Shown one piece after another: positions 16,685-25,488 of a DNA stretch of 64,000 nt (position 1 is its first letter; every line of letters begins with the position of its first letter). A model generated the notes under the pieces. It searched no databases, was not told the DNA's origin, and saw only the letters and a list, made by a program, of their open reading frames with translations. The position numbers were made by a program, and so were the translations under genes. Location of the stretch: contig JAYRJL010000002.1 of assembly GCA_041906305.1 (NCBI GenBank), forward strand, positions 310,001 through 374,000, written 5' to 3'. Source of the DNA: SHVZ01 sp041906305. Its GTDB lineage: Bacteria > Pseudomonadota > Alphaproteobacteria > SHVZ01.

Positions 16685-17731
16685 ATGCCGAGCGCCCGTC
16701 CCGTCATCCTCATCGCGACGCCATTGGAGGCTGAACAGGTCGCGCGCATCCGGAAGGCGGCGGGCGACCGGGCCGAAGTCGTCGCCGAGCCGGACCTCTG
16801 GCCGCCGCTCCGCTACGTCGCCGACCACAAGGGCAAGGACGGCTTCGCGCGGTCGCCCGAACAGGAGACGCGCTGGCGGACGCATCTCGGCCGCGCCGAG
16901 ATCATCTGGGACTTCCCGCCCAACCCGGCCGACCTCGCCCACGCGCCGAACCTCAAATGGGTGCAGACAACCTCATCCGGCGTCGGCCAGATGGTGGCCA
17001 ATCTGGGTGCGTCCGCCGCGAACCTGCTGGTTACCACCGCCCGCGGCGTCCATGCGCAGCCGCTCGCCGAGTTCGTGTTCATGGCGCTGCTCGCCCATGT
17101 GAAGGACTTGGCGCGCCTGAAGGCCGAGCAGGCCGCGCATCGCTGGGAACGCTACTGCGGCGACGAGCTCGCCTCGCGCACGCTCGCGGTGATCGGCGCC
17201 GGGCAGGTCGGCGGGCGCATCGCTGCCATCGGCAAGGCCATCGGCATGCGGGTGGTGGCGAGCGTCCGCGATGCGCGCGCCGGCCGTGCCGCGGAGATGG
17301 GCGTCGACGCGGTCTATCCGCCAACGAAGCTGCACGCGATGCTGGGCGAGGCCGACGCGGTGGTGCTGATCGCCCCGCACACGCCGGAGACCGAGAACCT
17401 GATCGACGCGAAGGCCTTCGCGGCGATGAAGCCGGGCGTCGCCTTCGTCAACATCGGCCGCGGGCTTTGCGTCGACGAGGAGGCGCTGATCGCGAACCTG
17501 CGCTCGGGTCATGTCGCCTTCGCCGCCCTCGACGTGGCCCGGATCGAGCCGCTGCCGGCGACGAGCCCGCTCTGGGACATGCCGAACGTGCTGATCAGCC
17601 CGCACTCGGCCAGTACCGTGCACGAGGAGAACGGCCGTATCGCCGACATCTTCTGCCACAACCTCCTCTGCTACCTCGACGGACGCCGGAGCGAGATGCG
17701 GAACGTCCTCGACAAAGCGCGTCTCTATTGA
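16685..17731 (+). CDS. D-2-hydroxyacid dehydrogenase (NAD-dependent)
   Basis: A 348-residue protein of the D-isomer-specific 2-hydroxyacid dehydrogenase family. The nucleotide-binding loop is VIGAGQVGGRIA (GxGxxG at 171-176); the catalytic arginine is in VNIGRGLCVDEEAL (Arg259) and the catalytic histidine in SPHSAS (His307). The start MPSARPVILIATPLEAEQV lies 11 bases after the MttB-type stop; the frame is open further upstream, but that DNA codes for the MttB C-terminus in another frame. The substrate is unknown. Position suggests it reduces or oxidises a 2-keto/2-hydroxy acid in the same pathway. Confidence 0.9.
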   Translation: MPSARPVILIATPLEAEQVARIRKAAGDRAEVVAEPDLWPPLRYVADHKGKDGFARSPEQETRWRTHLGRAEIIWDFPPNPADLAHAPNLKWVQTTSSGVGQMVANLGASAANLLVTTARGVHAQPLAEFVFMALLAHVKDLARLKAEQAAHRWERYCGDELASRTLAVIGAGQVGGRIAAIGKAIGMRVVASVRDARAGRAAEMGVDAVYPPTKLHAMLGEADAVVLIAPHTPETENLIDAKAFAAMKPGVAFVNIGRGLCVDEEALIANLRSGHVAFAALDVARIEPLPATSPLWDMPNVLISPHSASTVHEENGRIADIFCHNLLCYLDGRRSEMRNVLDKARLY

Positions 17732-17762
17732 CGCGTCGGTCCGTGCGTCCGACGATTACGCT

Positions 17763-18620
17763 ATGAGCCTCTCCTTCCGCCCGCTGCACAAGACCTTCGG
17801 CGCCGAAGTGGTCGGCGTCGATCCGACGCTCGCGCTCGACGAGGAGACCTTCCGCCAGGTCGAGGACGCGTGGTACCGCCACTCGATCCTGCTGTTCCGC
17901 GGACTCACGATGAGTCCCGAGCAGCACATCGCCTTCACGCGTCGGCTTGGCCCTCTGCACATCATGACGCCGCCGCAGTACAATCTGCCGGACCATCCCG
18001 AGATATTCGTCGTCGCCAATGCCGAGCGCGACGGTCAGCCCTTCGGCATGCGGCGCGTCGGCCTGGGATTTCACACCGACGGCGAGGACAAGGTCCGCCC
18101 GAACGCCGGCTCCTTCCTTCACGCCCACACGATCCCGCCCGAAGGCGGAGACACGCTGTGGGCTGACATGTACACGGCCTGGGAGACGCTGCCGGACGCG
18201 ACGCGGCGCGCGGTCATGGGCAAGCGCGCCCGCTTCAGCCGCGCCGACCTCAACCACGTCCACTATCCGTACGAGCCACCCTGGACCGAGGAGCAGAAGC
18301 GCGCCCGGCCGGATGTCTGGCACCCGATCGCGCGCCGCCACCCGAAATCCGGACGAACCGCGCTCTACGTCGGCCGCTGGGCGATCGACATCGAAGGGAT
18401 GCCGAAGGACGAAGGCAACGCGATCATCCGGGAGCTGCAGGCGCACAGCCAGAATCCGGAATTCATCTACCGACACACCTGGCGTGTGGGCGATGCGATG
18501 CTCTGGGACAACCGCTGCACGCTGCACTGCGCGACCGGGTTCGACGACCAGCGCTATATCCGGATGATGTTCAGGACCACGCTCGAAGGCGAGATCCCGG
18601 AGCTCGCGACCGCCGCCTAG
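17763..18620 (+). CDS. TauD/TfdA-family 2-oxoglutarate-dependent dioxygenase
   Basis: A 285-residue Fe(II)/2-oxoglutarate dioxygenase. The iron ligands are His104-Thr-Asp106 (GFHTDGED) and His255 (RCTLHCATGF), with Arg271 or Arg267 in RMMFRTTL as likely 2-oxoglutarate anchors. Members attack taurine, 2,4-D, betaines and related acids; the true substrate is not evident. It follows the D-2-hydroxyacid dehydrogenase by 31 bases in the same direction. Its TAG stop shares the tetranucleotide CTAG with the stop of the opposing dioxygenase gene. Confidence 0.92.
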   Translation: MSLSFRPLHKTFGAEVVGVDPTLALDEETFRQVEDAWYRHSILLFRGLTMSPEQHIAFTRRLGPLHIMTPPQYNLPDHPEIFVVANAERDGQPFGMRRVGLGFHTDGEDKVRPNAGSFLHAHTIPPEGGDTLWADMYTAWETLPDATRRAVMGKRARFSRADLNHVHYPYEPPWTEEQKRARPDVWHPIARRHPKSGRTALYVGRWAIDIEGMPKDEGNAIIRELQAHSQNPEFIYRHTWRVGDAMLWDNRCTLHCATGFDDQRYIRMMFRTTLEGEIPELATAA

Positions 18621-19504
18621 ATGGCGAGAACCGGCCGCTCGCCCTGGATGGCGGTGCGGTGCATGAGGCGGACCGTATTGGGATCGAACGAGTCGCGCCG
18701 GTGCATGGCGCAGCGGTTGTCCCACATCACCATGTCGCCGAGCTGCCACTCCTGGGCCCAGACGAGGTCGGGATTCACCGCGTGCTTCCAGAGCTGCTCG
18801 ATCAGGTCGGCGCTCTCGTCGAGCGGCATGCCGATGACCCAGGCATGACGCCTGCCGCCGAGATAGAGCGCCTTCCGGCCCGTCTCGCCATGGGTGCGCG
18901 CGATCGGGTGCGGCATGCCGGGCCAGGTTCGGACGTCGTCGCTGGCCGGCTTCACCTGCCCCATACGGACGTCGCCGCGGCCGTCATAGACCTTCTGGTG
19001 GTGGATGAAGCGGCCTTCGATCGCCTTCTTCAGGGCGTCCGACAGGGTTTCGTAGGCCGTGTACATGTTGAGGAAGTAGGTGTTGCCGCCATGCGCCGGC
19101 AGCTTCAGCGCGCGGAGGATCGAGGCCGCGGGCGGACGCTCCTGGAACCAAGTGTCCGTGTGCCAATGCACCTCGCCGTCGCCGAGATCGCCAGCCGGCG
19201 AGCCATCGGCCTTCTTGGCATTGCTGACCACGAGGATCTCGCGATGGGCGCCGTGCGTGCCTTCCTGCATCTGGCGAGGGTGGATCACGAACCTGCCGAG
19301 CATGCCGGAGAAGCGGATCTGCTGCTCGTCGGTGATCTTCGTATGGCGGAAGCGGACGACCACATGCTCGAGCCAGGCGCGGCGCATCTGATCGACGTCG
19401 TCCTGGGTGAAGTCGTCGAACGGGAAGTCGACGATGTCGGCGCCGAGCGGACCGCCGGTGGGCCTGACGTCGAACCTGACGCGCTTGCCGATGCTCGTAT
19501 CCAT
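18617..19504 (-). CDS. TauD/TfdA-family dioxygenase, distal gene of the ABC transporter operon
   Basis: A 295-residue Fe(II)/2-oxoglutarate dioxygenase with HxD at His115/Asp117 (VHWHTDTWF), distal His268 (RCAMHRRDSF) and Arg283 (MHRTAI). The start MDTSIGKRVRFDVRP is preceded by GAGGAA; a longer frame to 19561 would overlap the ATPase gene and lacks a ribosome binding site. It begins 11 bases after the ABC ATPase stop, so it is the last gene of the importer operon and probably acts on the imported compound. It differs clearly from the convergent dioxygenase, so the two are not recent duplicates. Confidence 0.92.
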   Translation of the reverse strand: MDTSIGKRVRFDVRPTGGPLGADIVDFPFDDFTQDDVDQMRRAWLEHVVVRFRHTKITDEQQIRFSGMLGRFVIHPRQMQEGTHGAHREILVVSNAKKADGSPAGDLGDGEVHWHTDTWFQERPPAASILRALKLPAHGGNTYFLNMYTAYETLSDALKKAIEGRFIHHQKVYDGRGDVRMGQVKPASDDVRTWPGMPHPIARTHGETGRKALYLGGRRHAWVIGMPLDESADLIEQLWKHAVNPDLVWAQEWQLGDMVMWDNRCAMHRRDSFDPNTVRLMHRTAIQGERPVLAI

Positions 19505-19515
19505 GACCCGTTCCT

Positions 19516-20598
19516 CTACGCGCTTTCGCGAATGACCCAGGCATCCTCCGGCCGGAACCACGCGGTCACCGCTTGGCCGGCGGAAAAGACGGTGCTGCCG
19601 TCGTTGGTGGCCTCGGCCATCGCCGAGCTGCCGTCGGCGAGCGCCAGCTGCACTTCCAGCCTGGCGCCGGTGTAGACGACGCGCTCGACGCGGGCTGGCC
19701 AGGCGATCACCCCATCCGGCGCGGTTCCCGATGCTGCAAGCTTCAGCCTCTCGGGCCGGATGGTCAAGGTGACCGCCGCCCCCGAGGAAATCCCATCCGC
19801 GCGCGCTCCCGCCGGGCCGGCCGGGGTCGCGAGTCGCACCAGTCCGCCCTCGGCGCCATTGGCCTTGGCCGAAACCATGTTGATGCTGCCGATGAACCCG
19901 GCGACGAACCGGGTTGCCGGTCGCTCGTAGATCTCCGCGGGTGCGCCCAACTGCTCGATCTTTCCGTCGCGCATCACGGCGATGCGGTCCGACATGGTCA
20001 GCGCCTCGCCCTGATCGTGGGTCACGAACACGGTGGCGATGCCGAGCCGGCGCTGCAGCGAGGAGATTTCGGTCCGCATCTCCTCGCGGAGCTTCAGGTC
20101 GAGGTTCGAGAGCGGCTCGTCGAGCAGCAGCATCGTCGGGCGGATCACCAGCGCGCGGGCGAGCGCGACCCGCTGACGCTGGCCGCCGGAGAGTTGGTTC
20201 GGGCGGCGCCCGCCGTAGCCCTCGAGCTTGACCAGAGCCAGCGCGTCTCCGACCCGCCTGGCGATCTCTTCCTTCGCGACTTTCCGCATCCTGAGGCCGA
20301 AGGCCACATTGTCGGCGACGGTCATGTGCGGAAAGAGCGCGTAGTCCTGGAACACCATGCCGAGGTCGCGCTGGAACGGGGGCAGGCTTTCGACCAAGCG
20401 GCCGCCGAGCCGGATGTGGCCGTCGTCGGGCAGGAGGAATCCGGCGATCAGGTTGAGCGTCGTGGTCTTGCCGCAGCCGCTGGGGCCCAACAGGGTGACG
20501 AACTCGCCCGGTTCGACCGCAAGGTCGATGCCGTCCACAGCCGCGTGCGCGCCGAAACGCTTGACCAGTTTTTCCAGCTTGAGCGCCGGTTCAGCCAC
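19516..20598 (-). CDS. ABC transporter ATP-binding protein, polyamine type (PotA-like)
   Basis: A 360-residue ATPase that energises the adjacent importer. Walker A is GPSGCGKTT (38-46), the signature LSGGQRQ is at 136-142, Walker B plus catalytic Glu is LLLDEPLSNLD (157-167), and the switch histidine is in VTHDQGEALTMSDRIAV. The C-terminal 120 residues have the TOBE-type regulatory fold (TIRPERLKL, GARLEVQLALADG). It overlaps the end of the upstream permease gene by 8 bases, a sign of coupled translation. The substrate class (polyamine, putrescine-like or other cationic amine) comes from the family and cannot be fixed further. Confidence 0.94.
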   Translation of the reverse strand: MAEPALKLEKLVKRFGAHAAVDGIDLAVEPGEFVTLLGPSGCGKTTTLNLIAGFLLPDDGHIRLGGRLVESLPPFQRDLGMVFQDYALFPHMTVADNVAFGLRMRKVAKEEIARRVGDALALVKLEGYGGRRPNQLSGGQRQRVALARALVIRPTMLLLDEPLSNLDLKLREEMRTEISSLQRRLGIATVFVTHDQGEALTMSDRIAVMRDGKIEQLGAPAEIYERPATRFVAGFIGSINMVSAKANGAEGGLVRLATPAGPAGARADGISSGAAVTLTIRPERLKLAASGTAPDGVIAWPARVERVVYTGARLEVQLALADGSSAMAEATNDGSTVFSAGQAVTAWFRPEDAWVIRESA

Positions 20599-21400
20599 GT
20601 CCCTGCTCCTGGTAGAGGAAGTTGCCGATGCCGACGAAGCGGCCGAGGATCGCGATCAGCACCAATGGAATCATCAGCGACAGGATCGACAGCGCCGCCA
20701 AGGTGGGGGCGAAGCCGAAGTCGAGGAAGGACATGATGGCGACCGTGACCGGCCGCTGTCCGGGCTTGGCAATGAACAGCGACATGTTGATGTCGGTGAA
20801 GCTGTGGATGAAGGCGAAGGCCATGCCGGCGAAGATGCCGGGCATGATGATCGGGAAGGTCACGTAGCGGAGTACCGAGAGAGGGCCGGCGCCGAGATTG
20901 GCGGCCGCATTCTCCACGCTGCCCGGCATCGCCTGCAGGCTGATCGCGATCGTGCGCACGCTGAACGGCAGGCAGATGATCACGTGGCCGATCAGCAGCG
21001 CCCAGTATCCGAGCCAGCGGCCGAGCCCGATCACGGTCAGGAACTGCAGGAGCGCGATGCCGGTGACCAGCGTCGGCAGGATCAGGGGACCGAGCGTGAC
21101 CGTGCGGATGATCGTCTTGCCGGGGAAATCGTAGCGCTGGAAGGCGAAGGCCAGCGGCACGCCGATCGCGGTCGCGATCAGCGCGGTCAGCGCCGCGAGC
21201 TCCAGGCTGAACATCAGGGGCTGCACCCATTGCGGCGCGAAGGCCTCGCCCCACCATCTGAGCGAGAATCCGCGCGGCGGGAAGAACGAGCGGTTGGTCT
21301 CGTTGAAGGAGACCGCCGCCGTGATCAGGATCGGGCCCAGGATGAACAGGTAGATCGCGGCGACCGTCACCTTGAGCAGGGTCCAGGGCCACTTGTTCAT
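20591..21400 (-). CDS. ABC transporter permease, PotC-like
   Basis: A 269-residue inner-membrane permease starting MNKWPWTLLKVTVAAIYLF, with about six helices and the EAA loop for ATPase contact (ISLQAMPGSVENAAANLGA). FVRTIAISLQ and PGIFAGMAFAFIHSFTDIN are typical of the second permease of spermidine/putrescine-type importers. The start at 21400 overlaps the stop of the partner permease by four bases (ATGA). A longer upstream frame is only the partner gene read in another frame. Confidence 0.93.
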   Translation of the reverse strand: MNKWPWTLLKVTVAAIYLFILGPILITAAVSFNETNRSFFPPRGFSLRWWGEAFAPQWVQPLMFSLELAALTALIATAIGVPLAFAFQRYDFPGKTIIRTVTLGPLILPTLVTGIALLQFLTVIGLGRWLGYWALLIGHVIICLPFSVRTIAISLQAMPGSVENAAANLGAGPLSVLRYVTFPIIMPGIFAGMAFAFIHSFTDINMSLFIAKPGQRPVTVAIMSFLDFGFAPTLAALSILSLMIPLVLIAILGRFVGIGNFLYQEQGRG

Positions 21401-22245
21401 CCGGCCCTCCGGCCGCCGAGCGCGGACGTCAGCAGCAGCAAGGCGATCGAGCTGACCAGCAGGATCGCCCCCATCGCCGACCCCAGCGCCCAGTCGAGCG
21501 CCTGCACCATGAAGCTCCGGATCAATGTCGCCATGACCTGCGTCCCGGGCCCCCCCAGGATCGCCGGCGTCGCGTAGGCGCTGATCGCGATCGCGAAGGC
21601 GAGCAGGAAGCCGCCGACGATACCCGGGAGGGTCAGCGGCAGCGTAACGGTGAGGAAGGTGCGGACGCGGCCGGCGCCCAGGCTCATCGCCGCGCGCTCG
21701 ACGTTCGGGTTGAGCCCGTTGAGCGAGGCCATGATGGTCAGCACGCCATAGGGCAGCAGCGCGTGGCTCAAGCCCACCGTGATCGCCATCGACGACGGCA
21801 GCAGCGCCAGCGGCTGATCGATGACGCCGAGCGCGAGCAGGCCTGAGTTGATCGCCCCTTCGCGATTCAGAATCACCCACCAGCCGTAGGTGCGGACGAT
21901 CACGCTGGCGAGCAGCGGCGACAACGACAGCGCGATCAGGAATCCGCGCCACCGGCTGGTCGTCCGGACCAGGAAATACGCGAGCGGATAAGAAAGCACG
22001 ATCACGGTGACGCCGACGGCGATGCCGATCCCGAAGGTCCGGAGGATCGCCTGCTGGTAGAGCGGACGGCTGAGAAGGTCAGTGTAGTTCTGCGTGGTCC
22101 AGACGCCGGTCATGATGACCCCGTCCGACTCGATGAAGCTCGCCGACAAGAGGAACGCCGTCGGGATCACGAAGAAGACGAGCAGGAAGAGCGCCGGCAA
22201 CCCCACCAGCAGGAACGGCACGACCTGGCGGGTGCGGGCTGTCAA
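21397..22245 (-). CDS. ABC transporter permease, PotB-like
   Basis: A 282-residue permease with about six helices, starting MTARTRQVVPFLLVGLPALF. The EAA loop is MASLNGLNPNVERAAMSLGA. It is the first-permease partner of the downstream PotC-like gene, translationally coupled through ATGA. Upstream, 141 bases containing two palindromic repeats separate it from the binding-protein gene, so the permeases may be transcribed at a lower level than the binding protein. Confidence 0.93.
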   Translation of the reverse strand: MTARTRQVVPFLLVGLPALFLLVFFVIPTAFLLSASFIESDGVIMTGVWTTQNYTDLLSRPLYQQAILRTFGIGIAVGVTVIVLSYPLAYFLVRTTSRWRGFLIALSLSPLLASVIVRTYGWWVILNREGAINSGLLALGVIDQPLALLPSSMAITVGLSHALLPYGVLTIMASLNGLNPNVERAAMSLGAGRVRTFLTVTLPLTLPGIVGGFLLAFAIAISAYATPAILGGPGTQVMATLIRSFMVQALDWALGSAMGAILLVSSIALLLLTSALGGRRAG

Positions 22246-22266
22246 AAAAGCCGAGCCCTACGAGTC

Positions 22267-22369
22267 ACCCCCTCCCCATCCCTCCCCCGTCGAGGGGGAG
22301 GGGGTACGAAATGCCGGCTTTCGTGTCCCTTCCCCCCTTGCGGGGGAAGGCTAGGAAGGGGGGTAAGGC
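22267..22369. repeat. Pair of REP-like palindromes between binding-protein and permease genes
   Basis: Two hairpins lie in tandem: CCCTCCCCC/GGGGGAGGG (22280-22302, loop GTCGA) and CCTTCCCCC/GGGGGAAGG (22328-22350), followed by a partial copy GGAAGGGGGG. Their translations (PHPSPVEGEG, PSPLAGEG) are the familiar signature of dispersed GC-rich palindromes in proteobacterial genomes. They may stabilise the upstream binding-protein message or terminate part of its transcription. No other copy was noticed in the window. Confidence 0.7.
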
Positions 22370-22386
22370 ACATCCTCTGCGTCTGG

Positions 22387-23472
22387 CTACGCCATGACCT
22401 CCTGCCAGCGGCGGGTCCAGTCGCGGCGCTTGGCGGCGATCACCTCGGCGTCCGGGAAGTCGGTCGCGGCCATCTGCGCCTCGGTGGTGATCTGCGCGTC
22501 CTTGTATTCCTGCGGCCAGTCGGTGATGTCCGGGCGGCCGGGGCTCGAGTAGTAGGCGAGATGGAAGGCGCGCTGGACATCCTTGTCGAGACGCCAGTTC
22601 AGGAACTCGAAGGCCAGCTTCTTGTTGGTCGCCCCGACGGGGATGCCGGCGCAGTTGGCGAGGCCGATCGTGCCCTCCTTCGGGATGGTGAGGCCGATCG
22701 GATACTTCTGTGCCTCGTAGTAGGCGGCGCGCGCGTTCCAGTAGGGCGCGATCCAGATCTGCTCGTTCTCGAAATAGGGAGCCGCGGCGGCCGAGGCCAT
22801 CACCGTCGCACCGACCCAGGGCTTCTGGGCCTTCAGGATGTCCCAGGCCGGCTCCATGTTCTCGACGCCGCCGCCCTTTAGCTTGGCGGCCATGATCAGG
22901 GCGTAGATCGAGAGCAGGTTGCCCGGCTCGAACGCCATCACGTGGCCCTTGATCTTGTCGCCATACTTCGCGTTCGGCATCCAGTAGTCGGCCCAGGATC
23001 CCGGCTTCTCGATCTGCTTCTTGTTCCAGATCAGCGCCGTGTACTGGTAGGTGTGGACGATGCCCGTGTTCGGGATCACCTGGCTGCTCTTCTTCCACAC
23101 ATGCTTGAGGTTCGGCACCTCCTTCTCGGTGATCGGTTCGAGCAGCTTCTCCTTCTGCCCGAGGATGATCTCGGGCGGCGTCAGCTCGGCGGCGACGTCG
23201 AAGCCGGGGGCGCCGCGCGTGGCGCGGATCTTGGCGTAGTCCTCGGAGGCCGAACCGGCATCGTCATAGGTGATCTTGACGCCGAACTTCTTCTCGAAGG
23301 GCTCGACCGTCGTCTTCATGAAGATGTCCTGGAACTCGCCGCCATAGGCGTTGACCACCAGGGTCTCGGCCGCACGGGCCGAGATGACGAAGGGAGAGCT
23401 TAGGCCCGCCGAAGCAGCCGCCGCGCCCTGCAGGAACCGGCGACGAGACGGGCGGATGAAAGTGCGCACCAT
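22387..23472 (-). CDS. ABC transporter periplasmic binding protein, PotD-like
   Basis: A 361-residue exported protein with a Tat-type signal (SRRRFLQGAAAASAGLSSPF; cleavage after about residue 34, SARA). The mature part resembles spermidine/putrescine-type binding proteins: LVVNAYGGEFQDIFMKTTVEPFEKKFGVKI split over the early region, then PNTGIVHTYQYTALIWNKK and ANCAGIPVGATNKK. It is first in the importer operon (binding protein, two permeases, ATPase, dioxygenase). The exact ligand is unknown; family and neighbourhood suggest a small amine, betaine or amide. Confidence 0.93.
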   Translation of the reverse strand: MVRTFIRPSRRRFLQGAAAASAGLSSPFVISARAAETLVVNAYGGEFQDIFMKTTVEPFEKKFGVKITYDDAGSASEDYAKIRATRGAPGFDVAAELTPPEIILGQKEKLLEPITEKEVPNLKHVWKKSSQVIPNTGIVHTYQYTALIWNKKQIEKPGSWADYWMPNAKYGDKIKGHVMAFEPGNLLSIYALIMAAKLKGGGVENMEPAWDILKAQKPWVGATVMASAAAAPYFENEQIWIAPYWNARAAYYEAQKYPIGLTIPKEGTIGLANCAGIPVGATNKKLAFEFLNWRLDKDVQRAFHLAYYSSPGRPDITDWPQEYKDAQITTEAQMAATDFPDAEVIAAKRRDWTRRWQEVMA

Positions 23473-23554
23473 TGTCTATCTCCCTGTTTTGAGCCCCTTG
23501 AAACGGATTGTCGGCAGGGTCTCCGTGCAAGTCAATCGCAGGGAGCGCTATCCC

Positions 23555-25474
23555 CTACTCCTCCCCGTCGCTCAGGAGCGGCAGCACGATCTGCGACGGC
23601 CGCGCCTTGTCGAGCCAGAGCGTGTTCTGGGTCTTGACCGTATGCGTGTGTCGCCCGAGCGGCTCGCCAGTGCCCGGATTGACGTCGAAGCGCGGGAAAT
23701 TGCTCGAGGCGACATCGACCCGGATGCGGTGGCCGACAGCGAACAGGTTCGCGACCGGCGGCAGGCGGACGGTGATCGGATAGACCTTGCCCGGCTCCAG
23801 CAGCCGCTCCTTATCGAAGCCGCCATGGAAGCGGAGGCGAAGGATGCCGTCGACCAGCGGCATGTGGAAGCCGTCCGGATGGGCCAAGGTCGGGGGATGC
23901 ACGTCGATCAGCTTCACCGTGATGTCGGTGTCGCGCGCCGAGGACGAGACCCAGAGCTTCGCCTCGATGTTCCCGGCGATCTCGACCGGCCAGGTCAGCG
24001 GCTCCGTCTGGAACACCATCACGTCCGGACGTTCGGCGAGCAGCGGCCAGGGCGCCTGGCAGGCGACCTGGTTCGGACGCTCCTTCTGGTGCAGAGGGCC
24101 ATCCGGCACGAGCGTCCGCATGCGACCGCGCGGATGGACATAACGGGGGTCGAGGTCCTTCGGGATCAGCGACCATTCGTAGAAGCCGGTGACCGCCGCG
24201 CCCAGCGTCGGCACCGGGTGCTCCGGGTCGTGCACCCACTCGACCGCCCCGCCATCGCTCGGCACCTCGGTCGAGAGGCCGCCGCCCGCGCGCAGGTACC
24301 AGGGCGTCGGCCTGGCGTCCGGCAGCGGCCAGGTCTTCGCCTCGATCCAGCGGCCGCCATGGCGGATGCGTCCTTCCGCCGTCCGCGTGCCGTTGCCGCC
24401 GCCCATGATGAAAACGCGCACCGGCGGATCGTCCTCGACGCCGGTCGGAACATCGCGGAGCCAGCGCTCGAACCACCGCAGCCGTTCACGGTTGTAGACC
24501 GCGTTGCCCCAGGCGGCGGTCGGGCCGAAGTCGACCTCGCCGACATGGCTGACGCCGTCGCCTTTCATCGAGCCGTGGTTCCAGGGGCCCAGCAGGAGCT
24601 GGGTCACCGACTTGTTCTTCTTCGAGAGCGACACGAACTGCCGCGAGGCGTCGAGCGCGAAAGGGTCGTACCAGCCGCTGGAGAGGATGACCGGGATGTC
24701 GGCGAAGCGTCCGATGTTGGGCTCCAGGTCCATAACCGGCATCTTCCACCAGTCGTCCTTCACGCCATTGCACTGGTAGCGGAACAGCAGCTCTTCGAAG
24801 TTTGGGTTGGGCGAGAGCGGCGTGTGGCCCGGCTTGAACGGGATGCGATAGAGTTGATCGCGCAGGTTCTCGACCGCCGTCTCCAGGCGCCTGCGCGCCG
24901 CCGGATCGTCGCGGATCTCCTGGGCGTCGAAGCCGTGCAGGAAGAGCGCGCCGAACATGTGGAGCGCCTGGGCACCGCCCTCGCGGGCACAACCGTCGAA
25001 GAAATGCGTCGGCGCCACGTCGACCCAGAGCGCCTTCAGGTGCGGCGGCTGCTCGAGTGCCGCCGCATTCTGGACGATGCCCATATGCGAGCTGCCGCAC
25101 ATGCCGATGCGGCCGTTGCACCAGGGCTGCTTCGCCGCCCATTCGATCGTGTCGTGGCCGTCCTTGCCTTCGTTGACGTTGGCGACGTGGAAGTACTGCC
25201 CCGTCCCTTCCGACTTGCCGCGACCGCGGAGGTCCTGGAGCAGGCACACGTAGCCGCGGGGCACGAAGAAGCGCGCCACCGGCTCGATGTGGGCCACCGG
25301 GTTCGATTTGTCGTAGGAGGTCCGGTAGACGATGGTGGGGAACGGGCCCGGCAGCGGGTTTCCATCGTCCCCCATCGGACGATAGATGTCGGTCGCGAGC
25401 CTGACGCCGTCCCGCATCGGGACCATGACGTTTTCTGCGACGACGATCCCGTATGAGGGTTCCGGCAGGCTCAT
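23555..25474 (-). CDS. CocE/NonD-family alpha/beta hydrolase (S15-like)
   Basis: A 639-residue hydrolase of the cocaine-esterase/X-Pro-dipeptidyl-peptidase class. The start region VPMRDGVRLATDIYRP is diagnostic. The nucleophile elbow is GMCGSSHMG, with Ser129 in the position of the catalytic serine; the histidine is probably in LLGPWNHGSM. The C-terminal half is a jelly-roll domain (DITVKLIDVHPP, RIRVDVASSNFPRFDVNPG). No signal peptide is seen, so it acts in the cytoplasm, probably on esters, amides or beta-lactam-like acyl compounds. It precedes the polyamine-type importer by 82 bases and follows the amidase by 14, so a common transcript is possible. Confidence 0.92.
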   Translation of the reverse strand: MSLPEPSYGIVVAENVMVPMRDGVRLATDIYRPMGDDGNPLPGPFPTIVYRTSYDKSNPVAHIEPVARFFVPRGYVCLLQDLRGRGKSEGTGQYFHVANVNEGKDGHDTIEWAAKQPWCNGRIGMCGSSHMGIVQNAAALEQPPHLKALWVDVAPTHFFDGCAREGGAQALHMFGALFLHGFDAQEIRDDPAARRRLETAVENLRDQLYRIPFKPGHTPLSPNPNFEELLFRYQCNGVKDDWWKMPVMDLEPNIGRFADIPVILSSGWYDPFALDASRQFVSLSKKNKSVTQLLLGPWNHGSMKGDGVSHVGEVDFGPTAAWGNAVYNRERLRWFERWLRDVPTGVEDDPPVRVFIMGGGNGTRTAEGRIRHGGRWIEAKTWPLPDARPTPWYLRAGGGLSTEVPSDGGAVEWVHDPEHPVPTLGAAVTGFYEWSLIPKDLDPRYVHPRGRMRTLVPDGPLHQKERPNQVACQAPWPLLAERPDVMVFQTEPLTWPVEIAGNIEAKLWVSSSARDTDITVKLIDVHPPTLAHPDGFHMPLVDGILRLRFHGGFDKERLLEPGKVYPITVRLPPVANLFAVGHRIRVDVASSNFPRFDVNPGTGEPLGRHTHTVKTQNTLWLDKARPSQIVLPLLSDGEE

Positions 25475-25488
25475 ATCCCTCTCCAGCG

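Noticed and set aside
22094..22354. 86-codon frame across the palindromes (PHPSPVEGEG, PSPLAGEG)
   Set aside because: This is the usual spurious translation of REP-like repeats; it overlaps the permease gene antisense.
23351..25456. 701-codon open frame on the plus strand
   Set aside because: Antisense shadow of the CocE-type hydrolase and the start of the binding-protein gene; no family features.
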